Shown here: positions 35,030 to 47,585 of the stretch, in pieces | Position numbering within the stretch: the first letter of the stretch is position 1 | Layout: each line of letters begins with the position of its first letter | From: Clytia hemisphaerica | Lineage: Eukaryota > Cnidaria > Hydrozoa > Leptothecata > Clytiidae | DNA: 64,000 bases | Direction of reading: 5' to 3' | Assembly: GCA_902728285.1 (NCBI GenBank) | Contig: CACVBU010001151.1 | Coordinates: 466,923-530,922 of the forward strand | Made by a program: the position numbers and the translations under genes | The notes under the pieces: model-generated | What the model saw: the letters and a program-made list of their open reading frames with translations, nothing else | Database searches by the model: none | What the model was told of the DNA's origin: nothing

Positions 35030-36260
35030 TAGAGATCTTTAGCTGATTCCTTGTTATTGTAAGGCGGCTACTGCTGTGTGATAACACGTGTTTGATGCTC
35101 CAATATACATTGAGATCGGGTTTTGGATTGAAGGATGTTGGTGTCTGTTATACCCTACAGTAAACAATACTTACCTCTTTGATGTACCTATATTTCTGTC
35201 GATTGTAGAGGGATTAGCTTAAAATTTTGTATCACAGCTTTAAAACAGTGTAGATAAACGGTAACGGTTTGGGAGATTTATTAGACGATTTCTAGCTTTC
35301 ACGACGACTGAACATGATAGGGTAGATTAAAGCGGTAATATTCTAAGGTTTCTGGTATCGGTGTCTGTTGGTCATTTTAGGTTAACAACACTGGTACCAT
35401 CATTAAATGGGTCAGTCACATGGGCAAAACCACACAAGTTCATTACTGAAATCAAAAGAGAGAATATCTAAGCTACTTTCTTTTGAAAGATACTTGTAAG
35501 GAACTTAATTGCTTAACCAAAATTACTACAGATACCCAAATTGGTCTGCCTACTGTATCTAGGATCCTATCAATCTCATATTTGTAGGGATACCTAGATT
35601 TCTGGGGGTTCATAAACCCTTAAAAGGAATACATAGTGTTAAAGAGTGGATGGTACTGATGACGTAAATGTCAAAACATGTAGAGATCCTCCGACAGCTG
35701 AGCAATAAATGGTCTCGAAAACATGTCTCTTAGCTCAAGGAAATTGGTTGGCATCATGAAGACTTCCTAATAAATTCATAAAAAATAAATCCCATTATAT
35801 ACTTGGAATAGATACTCTGGGCGTTTAATAAATCTGTTGGTTTTTAGGAGCAGTTTTTATTTGAGGGGGCATTTAAATGAAGGGGGATTATTCTAAATAA
35901 TCTATAGCCAAGGTCACTCTACAAAGTGAATCAAAGCCTTAGCTTACCTTTTCGTTATTATTCAAATTCAGATATGCCAATTTAGGTTTGTACAAACAGG
36001 TCTAATTCGTATCGAAGTTTTCTTTTGTATTCCTTACAGCCACTTGTTTCAAATAAACGCCCCTTCTAGGAACTGATTATATGGAAAATTATCTTTAAAT
36101 GACTTTGTCGGAATAATAGCAATCATCTCCGTTAGTTTAAGGTGTAGTTGGCAGATGAAGTTTAGAGAATACTAATACTAAAAAATACTAATCAAACTTG
36201 GTTAAGGAGTGAATGATAGGAGACCGTCTCAGCTGTTCAAAAATAGTCTTTTCTTCCACT
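34810..36260. other. Upstream region of RRM gene, no gene recognised
   Basis: Apart from the small inverted repeat listed separately (34778-35029), I see no coding sequence. Several CTTACC words on the plus strand (35004, 35173, 35945) could be minus-strand 5' splice sites, so 5'-UTR introns of the RRM gene are possible but not shown. Confidence 0.35.
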
Positions 36261-36268
36261 CATGAAGC

Positions 36269-37244
36269 CAGGGGGGGGTCAACATCCAGATACCAGACCC
36301 ATAGCTGGGTGGTGGTGTCTTTTTTTCCTTTAAAAGTCTGAAAAGTCAAGTTGGTATTGATGGGGGTGGGTCCCCCTTTTTTTAGAAAAAAGAGTTATCC
36401 TCAGTTGGTATTGATACCAAAATAGGGGGTGGGTACCCCTTTTTTAAATAATATTATTCAGAAAGTTGGTATCCATATCAAAATGACAGCAACACTTTCC
36501 TAATTTTTGCCCTTATAGCTAGAAAATACCCCGGGGTACATATCAGTCTAAACAGGTTTCAATTGGATTTGTTTTAGCTTTTGAGTATAATGACTGTAAA
36601 TGAGTAATAAGTTTAAATGACTTTAAGTTTGTTTATTTTGGACTTTTTCGATATTTTCAAGTTTCATTTTTGATCAAGCCTGAAGCAAAAGCATTTTTTC
36701 TGTGATAGCATTTTGTAATGAGTGAATCTATTCTGTTCTAAAATTATGTACTAATAATAGCTTCTACTAGTTTTTGCACATCAATTATATTCAGATAATA
36801 TTGATTCAGATTGATTTTGCTAGCTTCATTGGGTTTGTTTTTATTATATTGTCAGTTTTCAGTCATTTTCTATTTTAGCATATGACATTTTTTGTGTTGT
36901 GTTAAAGAAAGAGTATTTCAAAAATGAGTTTTTTTTAAGTTTCTCTTAGTACCCTGTTTGTGTGGGAGGGGGTGGGTTCCCTTTAAACAGCTTTAAACTC
37001 AAATTTGTCAGATTGGTATCGATACCAAATTAAGGGGTGGGTCCCCCTTTTTTCTGAAAATTATGATTTTCAAGTTGGTATCGATACCAAAATAAGGGGG
37101 TGGGTCACCCCTTTTTCTGAAAATTATGATTTTCAAGTTGGTATCGATACCAATTTTGGGGCGGTGGTGTTAACTTAGCTCAAAAGGTCAAAAGTCAGGT
37201 TTTTGGGCTATGGGTTGGTATTATAAATGTTGACCCCCCCCCTG
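36269..37244. mobile_element. CAGGGGGG-ended element with GGTATCGATACC words
   Basis: The left end is CAGGGGGGGGTCAACAT and the right end ATGTTGACCCCCCCCCTG. The 7-bp sequence ATGAAGC flanks both sides (36262-36268 and 37245-37251). Inside, blocks of GTTGGTATCGATACCAA (itself palindromic) and GGGGGTGGGTCACCCC-like words recur about five times. It has no open frame. The clean target duplication shows it inserted into a single pre-existing site. Confidence 0.85.
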
Positions 37245-37251
37245 ATGAAGC

Positions 37252-38030
37252 ATGCTTTTATTTTATTTGTAAGTTGGTCTTATGTTGACATACCTCATCT
37301 AATTCCAACACCCTTTTCAACGAGAGGAAAAATAGGAAGGTTGGAATCACTGATTGAAAAGATGTTTTCCACTCCGACCACTAGGGCAAAGATAAAGTCT
37401 CAATCAGAGATTCCATTCTTCCTATTAACCCGGCAGCTCTACAGATGGGTGTCGTAATTACAAGGAACGTTGACATTAGAGCAACTTACGATATTTATTG
37501 AGAAAAGATTCATTCCCTCCATCTTTTCATTTTCTGTTTTTCAAAATTTCAAAAAGGGTGCAATCATAGTTTCTACCCCGCCCCCCCCTACATTTAGGGG
37601 TTTGCAAAGGATATTGGTGGATAACAGTGGATACTAGGATGCAAGGTATTGCATTTTATTCCCCCCCCCCCTTTGATTTTTGAATCAAAGTTTTCCTGAT
37701 TTTTTTAGCAAGTTTCTTTTGGTGTAAAATTGACATTTTTTCATTCATTTTGTTTTCTCCTTCCTTCTTTTATTTTCTGTATTTTTGAGTATTCATGATA
37801 TTCATGATGTAATCTTTTCGCCTAAACAATAGATGTGACGTAACAACTTTGCCGCCATTATTGGTGACAAAAAAATTGGCCCGCTAACCTATTTTGTATT
37901 GAAACCAGGGGTTTACGAAAAAGAAAGCTTAATATCTTGTGACGTAATATAATAGAATTTTAAATATCTTTTGGAAATCTATTGTAGATAATTAAAGAAT
38001 TTCAATGAAAGAATTTTTTCTTTTTTTTGG
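37252..38030. other. Interval without a confident gene
   Basis: An open stretch at about 37310-37457 (plus) encodes some 45 residues with ordinary composition before a stop, and might be a terminal exon, but nothing recognisable supports it. C- and G-runs occur at 37580 and 37660. Confidence 0.35.
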
Positions 38031-38038
38031 AGTATTTG

Positions 38039-38546
38039 CAGGGCTCGAAATAACGATATTTAGGTGGTCGGACACATTGTCCGATCAAAAATTGATTTGG
38101 GTCGGACATGTCCTAAGGCTTTTAAAGTAAAATGGGTCGGACATGTCCGATTGATTTTTATGTGGGGTATACTTCAAGTCTAATACAAGCTTCTGATAGA
38201 ATTTTACATTGATCACAAGGAAGCTAAACAAATGTCAATTAATGGTCAGAAGCCCATGATTTTTACTTGAAGCATACTTTCATTTGTTGAGAAAAAGCAT
38301 CACACAAAATGAATATCTAACACTAATGATTGCAACTTTGAGAGTTTTTGTGTGTAAATAAAGAAGTTACTAATTCTATGTAAATTACAATTTCTTTTGG
38401 AAATTTCACAACGCATCTGACAAATTTTTTGAAGGCACCAAAAGTAATTGGGTCGGACATGATGTCCGACTAGAATCGATTTGGGTCGGACATTTCAGCA
38501 ATTGGGTCGGACAATGTCCGATGTCCGACCGTTATTTCGAGCCCTG
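38039..38546. mobile_element. CAGGGCTCGAAATAACG-ended MITE with GGTCGGACAT words
   Basis: CAGGGCTCGAAATAACG at the left is mirrored by CGTTATTTCGAGCCCTG at the right. The hexamer TATTTG flanks both sides. GGGTCGGACATGTCCGA-type words occur at least eight times in both orientations, clustered toward both ends. The ends look hAT-like, but the duplication is 6 bp and not the usual 8. It is non-coding. Confidence 0.85.
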
Positions 38547-38750
38547 TATTTGGACTTCTGTATTAATCTTTTCTTATTTTTTTCCGGGGGTCCTTGCTTG
38601 GAAAACATTGGGGAACGCATTTGTTTTGCCAACAATAATGGCTTACTTCTTTTAGAACGTAGTGCAATATAGTAGAACAACAATCAAACCAATTGAATAC
38701 TACCCAGAATTTTTATGTTTCGATGAGATTCGATTGAGATGTCTGGATTT

Positions 38751-39905
38751 AGAGTACCCTGCCCAGTTGGCGACCAAAATTTTTTAATTCAAATTTCTCA
38801 CTTACTTTTTACTTTTTTGAAAATCCTTTTCGACTAATGGTTAGACAACTTTTAACATGCTCTTCGTGTTTGTTTTGATTTTTTATTTGAGTCGATCTTC
38901 TTAAAATAAAAAACTTTCGAAGCGAGCGGTACTAGTGCCCAGTTCCCAACCGACGTACCAGTCTGTGACCGATCGCTAAAAAGAGAAAATCAGTGCTCTA
39001 CTTGCAGGTTAGGTCATACTCATATGAATTGATCAGGATGATAAAAAAACTCATAAGCTTTCCCGTATTTAATTTCTTTGCACTCGTTCTTTTGTTTTAA
39101 AATAGCTCACTTACATTTCCCTTTGGCATGTTTTTTTAGAATTTTTCTTCAAGTCGCCATTTTTTTCTAAAGTTTGTTTTTGTTTTGTTTTGAAAGTGGC
39201 GGTCTATGGAGAGTCTTCATTTGATAAAAGCGTGGGAATTTTTTATGTCTACCCGGTGATTTGATATACCGGTTTCCTTTGTTATTGCAATCCGGAGCTA
39301 GAAACTTCGCATTGGAGTTGTCAAGTTAAAGACCGCAGACATGCCCCTTGAATGTTGTGATTGCAATGTAAAGTCTTCTTTTTTTCTCAGCATCTGGAAT
39401 GTTTTGATCGCAATGTAGAGCCTTCTTTTTCTTACTTTTGATTTTGTCGGTCGCAGACTGGACGTCTAATTTCGAAACTGATTGCATCAACTTTTTTATC
39501 TATATTTTAGACGAAGGAAACCCTATCGAGCTGATTTTTACAGAAATGCTTTCTAACATATACTCATAGTTTTGGACAAGTATTTTTTGGAGTGGCAGTT
39601 GAAGCGTTTTTTCTTACAAAGCTTTTTTGTCCACAGGTAGCCATTTTTTATTTTTTTCGAAAAATCCGGCTTTTTCGTGTGCTTCCGTGCAAAGTTGGAT
39701 CTTTCGGATTCTACTCGTTTTTTTCTAGAATTTTTTTTACACAGTATGGGAAATAGGTCAAGGCAGATTACTACCAAAAGAAATTCTCTAGAGGTTTGTT
39801 TTTGTATGACTTTTCTGGGTTCAAAGACGTTCGGTCGCCAACTAGACTGGTCGCCAACTAGACTGGTCGCCAACTAGACTGGTCGCCAACCGGGCAGGGG
39901 ACTCT
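38751..39905. mobile_element. GTTGGCGACC-ended element
   Basis: AGAGTACCCTGCCCAGTTGG, continuing CGACC, at the left is mirrored at the right, where GGTCGCCAACTAGACT occurs three times in tandem, with a fourth GGTCGCCAAC at the end, before the terminus (39834-39905). The interior contains a direct repeat of GCAATGTAAAGTCTTCTTTT and its variant at about 39365 and 39410. Short frames inside are not gene-like. Confidence 0.7.
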
Positions 39906-39980
39906 ATATGCAATATTTGCACAGATGATAGAAAGTTTATAAAAAAACTGAAGATAGCATTTTTCTTTCTTTAAAGTTGA

Positions 39981-40342
39981 CAGTACCAGTATGGATTCCA
40001 CGAAATCTCGCGCCGATGATATTTTTCCGTGCAGCAAGCCTCACGCCAAGCAAAATTTCTTTTGTACCAACATTCAATTTTTCAATAAGGGTGCAAGATG
40101 GGAAAAGAGGCGCATGCGCCAACATAATTAATAAATTGACGCGAGCGAAAGCAAATTTAGCCAAATGGAAGCTAAAAATCGATGGATTATGGAGTCATTC
40201 ACGCCAAACTGGAATTATTACTTTACGCCAACTGAAAATCAAACAATCTTTGTAAGTACCCTTACGCCAATGCGCCAAAAACGTTTCAGTTGTACGCCGA
40301 AGAACTTTGGCGTTAGTTACACGAAATCCATACTGGTGACAG
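39981..40342. mobile_element. CCAGTATGGATT-ended element with ACGCCAA words
   Basis: CCAGTATGGATTCCACG at the left is mirrored by CACGAAATCCATACTGG at the right. ACGCCAA and TGCGCCAA words recur about eight times, in one main orientation near each end. It is about 360 bp and non-coding. Confidence 0.65.
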
Positions 40343-40374
40343 TATATATAGTTGTTTGGGGAAAAGCGACCTAC

Positions 40375-40605
40375 CAACTCTAAACTTTGATTTCATAAAA
40401 TCTGCACTGCTGAAGTGATTGATCGGAAATTTGCAGTGTTGTTGCGTACTAATTCAGGAGAATGTTAGCAAGCGTGCCAGTTTAGACAATTTAGAATTTT
40501 TCTCTAGCTTCAAAGTCACATGTCAGCAAATCAATCCTGTCCTCCAACTGGCCTACTAACTCTAAACTTTGATTTCATAAAATCTGCACTGCTGAAGTGA
40601 TTGAT
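40375..40605. repeat. Direct repeat of about 53 bp
   Basis: CTACCAACTCTAAACTTTGA and the following TTTCATAAAATCTGCACTG..GATTGATC occur at 40370-40422 and again at 40552-40604, with one or two mismatches, 125 bp apart. This could be a local duplication or flanks of a lost insertion. Confidence 0.7.
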
Positions 40606-40770
40606 CAATTTCTATCAAAAGAAAATGTCTTGGAAATAAGTGTCAGTGTAATAAAGTGTATTTTACTAAACTGTCGAAAGGTAAATCATCAAGTTTTCTA
40701 TCCAATTTCATAAAAATAAACGTCTTTAGAAATAGAAAGACAAGAGCAGAAATATTAGAGAATTTCTTAC

Positions 40771-41004
40771 CGAATTCAATCGATTCAAGTGTTGTTGACG
40801 GTTAAAAGTGAGGTGGTCGATGTTAAATCTTGTAGTATTTTCACTGTTTGTGAACGATGATGGTTTGGAGCCAATTTTTGTTTTTGCGGCCTTCGCGTCA
40901 AAAGTTCTGGTCTGAATGAAAAGGAACTGGAACCGAACAACCTGCTTCTTCGTGAGGCGGATGTGGCGGAGGGGCGGAGGGGCGGACGGATGTTTTGTAT
41001 TCAT
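40771..41004 (-). CDS. Possible first exon of an unrecognised gene
   Basis: From the ATG at 41004 a frame of 78 codons runs to a consensus 5' splice site (TCG|GTAAGA) at 40771/40770. The start of the predicted peptide is proline- and arginine-rich and the rest Ser/Thr/Asn-rich; no domain is recognised. It faces away from the TPR-like gene, whose start codon is 222 bp away, so the two could share a bidirectional promoter. No downstream exon was found with confidence. It may instead be chance. Confidence 0.3.
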
Positions 41005-41226
41005 ATAGGAACGCAAACTTCTAATTTTTATAGACACGATGGTAATGCTTTACGCACGCCTCGCATGAAAAGTATAAGCAAAAGTTTCGACTCCTTATAG
41101 GTAAGCAAGTTAAAAATAAAAACAAACTTTCTCGAAAAGTTCATTGAAAGTTCAAAAAGTCCATTTTACAAACAAAAATTACAACCATGAGACAATAGCT
41201 TTAACCTTGCCAAAGAAAACAAAAAT

Positions 41227-44200
41227 ATGGAGGAAGTTGCACTTGAGACTACTACAGAAGCGAAAACAGACAATTTGAAAAGAAGACATAGTCATCAGCC
41301 TCAGAAAAGAAAGTATCGTATATCAACTAGAAGAGGACGAAGAAAAACTTGTCCAGAAATATTTTCACCAAACACTGATAATGATGAGGAGAATGAAGAG
41401 GTAGGTACATTGTGATACTTTTCTATATCTTTAAAAGCACTACCGTGAGATCGGTAACTTGCATCAGTGGAGGATAACATGCATGATGCATAGCCCTCAA
41501 ATAAATGAACTGGCTGGTCATCATTAAGATACAAAATTAAATCAAAACAAAAATGGTAGAGTAGAGCTGCGAGCAGAGCTGCGTAGTTGTATTTTAAACT
41601 ATGGAATAGCTTGGACAAAGGAATTGTAAATTTAAAAGAAAGGGATGAATTTAGAAACTCTTTGACTATTAAATAAGTATTATAATCATATATACACTTT
41701 TCAATTACTAAGACAAAACACTTAAGCTTCTGTCTAATTTCCTAATTTCCAGTCATGTCTATAATAGACCTTTTTTCAAAGAGGCAACCCTGTTGAATAA
41801 TTATGTAGTCCAGCCATACAAACAATGATACAACAATGCATAATTACTGTTTCATGCATATTGTAATAATTATGCATGGGTGTATCATTGTTTTTCTGCC
41901 GGACTACATAATTATTCAACAGGGTGGCCTCTTTAAAAAAAGGTCTATCTACCTCGCAACAAACTTTTGCAAATTTTTGCCTTCGTTAAATTCCTAACTA
42001 CTGTTAGTTTTTCTGGAAATACTATTTTTAACTTACTATTTAAACTTATTTATCAATTATTTATTATTTACTATTTTAATATTTTAACCATTATGTACAT
42101 TTTAAATAAACTTAATTTGATAGACTTAAATTTTTTATTTTCCTAAAAATTTTTTGTTAAAATATTTGCGAAAGTAATTCTAATGAATTTATGCAAATAA
42201 TTATATAGAAATAGAAATAGAAATAGAAACTTAATGACCAGCCAGGTCATTTATTTGATGGCTATGCATGTTAGCCTTCACTGATACAAGTTACCCGATC
42301 TCACGGTACGAAGGTATTTGAAAATCATAAAAGTCAATTTTATACAATTTTCATAGCTATTAAAAAACATAACAATAGACAATAGAGAATAGGGCGGCTA
42401 TTCCATTTTTAAACCATACAGAGGTATTGACAAACTTTTCCAGGGGGGGGGGCGTCTGAGCCTTGATTTTCCAAGGGGTTTTGATTCATTTTTCAGATTT
42501 TCCAAGGGGGTTATTAAAGGTTTCCAGGGGGTTCTCATATTAAACTGACATCAATAGTCATTTTCCAGGCCCTTTTTCACAAAATTTTACTTTCCAAGAT
42601 GAGGCTGAGGGGTGTCTCAACCCCTATAGGGGAAATGTATTTTGACTATTGAGTCACAATACACTCTTGACCGTAACTGGTAGTGACCCAACCCAATCAA
42701 TACCCCTAGAATCACAGAATGACAAACATGAAAAGTTGGAAACAATTGTTCATCACGCTCTGAGCATAGACTTTTTGATGTCATTTATATGTAAGCAGTC
42801 ATTTTTCTTACAAATCATACCATAGATTGAAAAAAGATAAACCATTTTGAAAATGATGCCATTTATATGCTAAACTATCAGTCAGTACTTTTAGCCAATT
42901 AAGAAGAAAAATATTCCTAAATAGAAAGAAATATTTAAAAGTGTAGTATGTATCTCTCCAACAATCTACATTCACAAATTCCAAGTATGACCAATAGATT
43001 CCATATCCCAAATGAGATAACTGTGCAAAAAATTGGAAACTTTTATTCGCGGATGGTGGAATTATGAATGCCCCAAAAAAATAATTCCAAATTACCGTAT
43101 GAATTTTCTATCTGTAAGGCCTCACTTACACCTAAATATCTTTTTCAAGTAACATATAGAAAGGGCTTAAAAAACGCATAATTCACATGCGTTTTCCAGC
43201 GGAATAAGTAAAGTTTTTTCTACGAATTATAGCTCGGTCCCCCGAGCAATTCAAGAGCTCAATCTTTCTTTCCCATCTAAATGGAATGGTAAGAATCTTA
43301 TGAAGTACTTTTTAATGTGCAATTTTTTCTATTTTTGGAGAAAATCTAGGTATATTTATATCTATATATCTAGGTATTATTAAATCTAGGTATATTCCTA
43401 AGGAATATTGGTAAAAGTAAGAGATATATTCCTAATTTGGCTAAAGGTACTGGCTGACTATGCAAATCTGTTTCAGCAATCTATGATTTGTACGAAAAAT
43501 GGCTGCTTGACATCAATGGCAAAAAGGTCTATTTTAGCGAAATCTGGTAAAGCCAACCCCAGATTTGAGGGGGTTTCACAGAGAGGAATCATCCCTTTTT
43601 AAATGGATTGACAGAATTTGATGTAAATTTCAACAGAATTTTGGAAATTGGGTCCTCTGTCGTACAGTAGAAAGAAAATTCACAAAAAATATACCTTTTT
43701 GAAATATACATTTATATACATTCCAGTATTGAACTTCTTTTTTTTTAATTTCTAGAAAGCACTTCAATATCAGAAACTAGCTGATGAACATTTTATGCTT
43801 GGCAATCATGATACTGCATCTTCATATTATTCTGCACTGCTAGACAGAGACTTTCGTAAATCTTTTAATAACAATCAAGCTGAAATTGACCTGAATAATA
43901 ATGATGTGTTCACAAATGAAGAAGAAAAGGATAGGTTGGAACTTTATTCATGGTTTAACTACTCTAATAGGTCCTGAATAAACATCTCCCCTCTGCTCCC
44001 CTTGGTTATTGATTTTTTGGAGCCCGTTCTTATTAGGGCCGTTGTTTATTTATTTTTGAAAATATTTTCAGCTATTTTTCTACATAGCCTGGTTTTAGTC
44101 TATGACTACCTTATTTGGGAGTTTTAAATTTCAATTCCCAGACAATAAGGTCCCCTCTGACCCCTACTATTTGAGACCTTAGAGTACTCTTTTTATTTTA

Positions 44201-45444
44201 TACATTGTGGTTTCTTTCATGGTAATTAGGTGAACAATTTTTCTTCTGTGATGGAACTATTATGACTTTTGAATTTCAATTTGGTTGTTTTATATGTTTT
44301 TTTTTGTTCATATATAAAATGAAACCAAATTAAATTTAAATTGCTAAATGTGTAATAATATGTTTTCTTTTTTAGAAGTTGGGCAATAGAATATTTGGAT
44401 TTGAAAATCATTGAAGTAAATGAGGTATAGTAATTTTTTAAATCTGTATTATTAAAGTTTAGCTTTCTTCTTTTCAAAACTGAAAAGTTCTTGACATTTT
44501 ATTTTTCTTATAATCCCATTTAAACTTGTAAACTTTTTTTAATCACTTGGTATAACTACAAAATATGATTCATACACGAACTACCACCAAAAGACAAATA
44601 TGATCATTTTAACTTTCCTTTCTTTTTTGCTTATTTCTGCAGAAAATATCTATCTCACCTACTGATCCTGAAGGCTACCTAGAAAAAGCTGCTGTCTTCT
44701 TTTTCCGAGATAGATGGCAGGAAGCAAGGTATCAAAATTATTATTTTCTTTTTCTTTTTTGTAAATACATCCCTTGTGTATTTTAAAATTTAAAATGACC
44801 TGGTTGTGATTTTTGTTTATTATACTCTTACGAGTTTCTAAATTTGAAAAAAACAGTGAACATTCATTTTTTGTGTTTCTTTGTACACATGAATGATTGA
44901 TCTTTCTTCATTGATATTTTTTAGAGAGGTTCTTGATGCCGGATTGCTGAAATGCACCAAAAAAGCCCTAATAAAGTAAGTTAGAACTAGTGTAGACGGC
45001 CGACTTTCTGCCCTGCCTATTCTAATTATTAAAGTAAGCAGAAAGTGGGCACAGTTAAAATCTTTGCGTGAAAAAGATTGAAAGAAGACATTGCATTGAC
45101 GTCAAAAGAGGGCAATGCATTGACTTTAGACAGCCCACTTTATGCCCACTTTAATTCACAATTAGAATAGCCAGGGCGAAAAGGGGGCCGTCTAAACTAG
45201 AGCTTAGTTATACCTTATGAAATGGTCGCTACCAGTTTCGAGTCAAGATTTTATTTTCCTTAACACCATTCTAAGATAAACCCAATGGATTAAAAAATCA
45301 TTGAATTCGACTCTTTCAGTTTTTGGTTTCACAAAATACCAAATCAAAAGGAATGACAACTAATTACTTGATTTCGCTTTATTCAGAACGACATTGGGCA
45401 ATTTGAACAAACTGGAAAAGGCATACGAAAAATATTGCAAATGA
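41227..45444 (+). CDS. Six-exon gene, 210-residue TPR-like protein
   Basis: Exons read from splice sites: 41227-41400, 43756-43970, 44376-44424, 44643-44728, 44925-44975, 45387-45444. All introns are GT-AG, with GTAGGT, GTCCTG, GTATAG, GTATCA and GTAAGT donors; the phases (0, 2, 0, 2, 2) join without a stop to TGA at 45442-45444. The first exon encodes an acidic start then a basic, nuclear-localisation-like stretch (RKYRISTRRGRRK). From residue about 60 the chain is helical: one TPR-like pair near 60-91 (LADEHFMLGNHDTASSYYSALL), another at about 131-146, and a third at about 152-190 (GYLEKAAVFFFRDRWQEARE). It is expected to be a small adaptor. I cannot name an ortholog. Introns 1 and 5 carry transposon insertions. 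Confidence 0.75.
41441..42308. mobile_element. 868-bp inverted-repeat element in intron 1
   Basis: TACCGTGAGATCGGTAACTT at the left is mirrored by TTACCCGATCTCACGGTA at the right. Matching continues inward for about 85 bp (AACATGCAT, AAATGA..TGGCTGGTCATTAA). It lies in the first intron of the TPR-like gene and is itself split by a smaller MITE at 41764-41947. Confidence 0.75.
41764..41947. mobile_element. Nested 184-bp MITE with about 48-bp inverted repeats
   Basis: ATAGACCTTTTTTCAAAGAG at the left and CTCTTTAAAAAAAGGTCTAT at the right. The arms continue through CAACCCTGTTGAATAATTAT and GTAGTCC with few mismatches. The core is AT-rich and itself partly palindromic around TGCATAATTAC. TA steps at both ends allow TA-targeted insertion. 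It sits inside the 868-bp element, so it arrived later. Confidence 0.85.
42430..42660. repeat. TTTTCCAGGGGG-word block in intron 1
   Basis: TTTCCAGGGGG and TTTCCAAGGGG recur five or six times at 25-50 bp spacing from a run of eleven or twelve Gs. No clear terminal inverted repeat was found. It resembles the word-repeating elements elsewhere in the window. Confidence 0.5.
44987..45200. mobile_element. MITE in intron 5 of the TPR-like gene
   Basis: CTAGTGTAGACGGCCGACTT at the left is mirrored at the right by GGCCGTCTAAACTAG. The arms also include CTGCCCTG..CCTATTCTAATT. Inside, AAAGTGGGCA words face both ways around two ATGCATTGAC-type words. The element begins only 11 bp past the exon 5 donor. 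Confidence 0.75.
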
Positions 45445-46820
45445 TATGTTAATGTCGAGATTATCTTGAGATATTGTTGATATATTCAAATATTGTGATA
45501 ATGAACTTCTTTTATGGGCTTCATTACATTGTATACGCTAGTAAAGTGCTAACTAGCACGTGCATGCTAAGACATTCTTTTTGAGAAACATGGAATGTAA
45601 ACAAAGTTCAGAGTTAGTTAGTGTCCGAAAAGGTGAAACCAATTTGACAAAAATTAAAATCACTGAATCGTTGAAAGAGACTCTTTGTCCAAATCAATAG
45701 ATAATTCAAGGCAATCCAACACATGTTTTGAGTAAGTGTTGCCTAAATTTTTCTTATCACAATTCTGCTGTTTTATTGGTCACGCTGAAATTGATTTTAA
45801 GTAAATATTGTGAATTTGAAATTCTTCTTACGTTCAATTTCAATTTCTGTGTTTTCTCAAAATGTGTAAATTGAAGGGTAACTAATTTTTACCGGAAGAT
45901 ATTTTTATGAAGATATGTGTGGTATATGAAAGTTATTAGCTTTCAAATCTTTTAGGGTTTAATAATTTTATTTTTTTAAGTTTTTGTTTGTGGTTTAGTT
46001 AAATATGAATTCGGAATTCAGTTGGTAATATTATCATATTTTTTTTAATAATCTTGAAAATATTTATTTTATGATTTCTGTAGTTAGTTTCGAATATAAG
46101 ATGTGTAAATAAGGATAACGGTTTAGTTTTTTTGTTTCATATATATTTTTACGATTTTTATTTCAAATTTTCTATCCGGTATTATCTTTTCTAAAATGCA
46201 GATTCTTTTCTAATAATGATGAGATTTTTTTCATTTTCAAAAACATTATAATATTTAGCGGTGACGGAACCCGAAAACCTGCTTGATATCTTACTCAAAA
46301 TCACATGTCTAACAGATTAGAGGTTATTTTGGGTTAAAGATTCGGGTAAAATCTGATTTCATGCAACACTAAATTTAAACTAAACTATTCTTATTCTTAA
46401 GGCAAAACTAAGATAATTTACTTTATTCTTACTAATTGATCGGACCCTTAAAAATTGCTTAAAATTCAGCCATTCCGACCTCAGAATTGATCTTGAATTT
46501 CAGCATTTTTGAGCATCGTTGTTCTTAAAAGATTGTTCTGATGAAGAAAAAGTGTACTCAGAGAATTTCTTTTGTCCCAAGGGCCATTCATCTAATATGA
46601 CATGTTAGATAGTTACATAGATTTTGTTTTGACAACTTGTTAGAGCCTAGTTAACCCACTCAAACTAATGAATTTCGGCTTTAATCCTTTGTTACGCAAC
46701 TTCACGCCTTCATCAATGAGATTGTGTCATATCCTGACCATTCTCTTTTAAAATTAACGAAATGGAATGGACTTGGATCCTAAATAAAGAATACCGTAAG
46801 AATATTTTTAGGTTGATTTC
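45445..46820. other. 3' flank of TPR-like gene, no further gene seen
   Basis: AT-rich with no recognisable coding sequence. A transcript end cannot be fixed by eye. Confidence 0.4.
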
Positions 46821-46829
46821 CCCCGAAAA

Positions 46830-47028
46830 AGTTGAGAATACCCATGGAAAAACACTAAACGTGGCCAAATTGTTAAGAACAAGTTAAGAACATTTTAAAA
46901 AATGGACAAAAATACTCAAAAATTGGTAAAAATAAAAACATGTTAAGAACATTTTTAGGCTTAAAACTCATAAAGTTAAGAACATCCGAAGGCTTCAAAA
47001 ATTTTGGATGTTCTTATAATAAAACGTG
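46830..47028. mobile_element. TAAGAACAT-word MITE, right end CGTG|TA
   Basis: AAGTTAAGAACA words occur every 30-45 bp and the right end reads ATTATAAAACGTG-like followed by TA. On the reverse strand it closely matches the element beginning at 58546 (shared order: ATAAGAACATC, GCCTTCGGATGTTCTTAAC, then AAATGTTCTTAA). The left end is not clear. Confidence 0.65.
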
Positions 47029-47442
47029 TATTATTCATAAAAAAGAAGCGTATTGTCAGATCTGTAATTCCACTCGATAATACTGTTAAAGCTGTTTCTC
47101 GTTGGATTCTTGATAGATCGAAGTACACCTGTTAGCATTTATTCACAAGTTTTTTGGGTATTTACAGACCAGAATAGAAATATCCTAAAAGTCACCTTCT
47201 TGTGATTTACTATATACTTTCAAATTTGGTCATGAAACGAACAAACTATACAAGAACATTGATGGAAAAACTATTCAAGAACAAGTTTTTAAGGACTCAA
47301 GAACACCCAATTCCTTCGGAAATTGCACAAAAGTATTCACAGAAGGTGGTGAACACGAGGTTGAAACATAAATTATATTTTTCAAATCAATGAACCTTCG
47401 ATCTTTGAAAATTGTCAAATATCTTCATATTTCATATTATCC

Positions 47443-47585
47443 AGGCCAGGCGGAACAGCCGTTAAAGCGGTGAGGCTGACGGCTCAAAATAAGATGAAAT
47501 TTGCTAGGGATTTGAGAAAAAAGTCTCATTTGCTCAAAAGTGGGGAGGCTGAAGCCTCCTCAGTCTCCCCGCTTCCGCCGGGCCT
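47443..47585. mobile_element. Short MITE with AGGCC.GGCGGAA ends
   Basis: AGGCCAGGCGGAA at the left is mirrored by TTCCGCCGGGCCTT at the right. GAGGCTGA words occur on both sides of the core. It is about 140 bp and non-coding. Confidence 0.55.
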
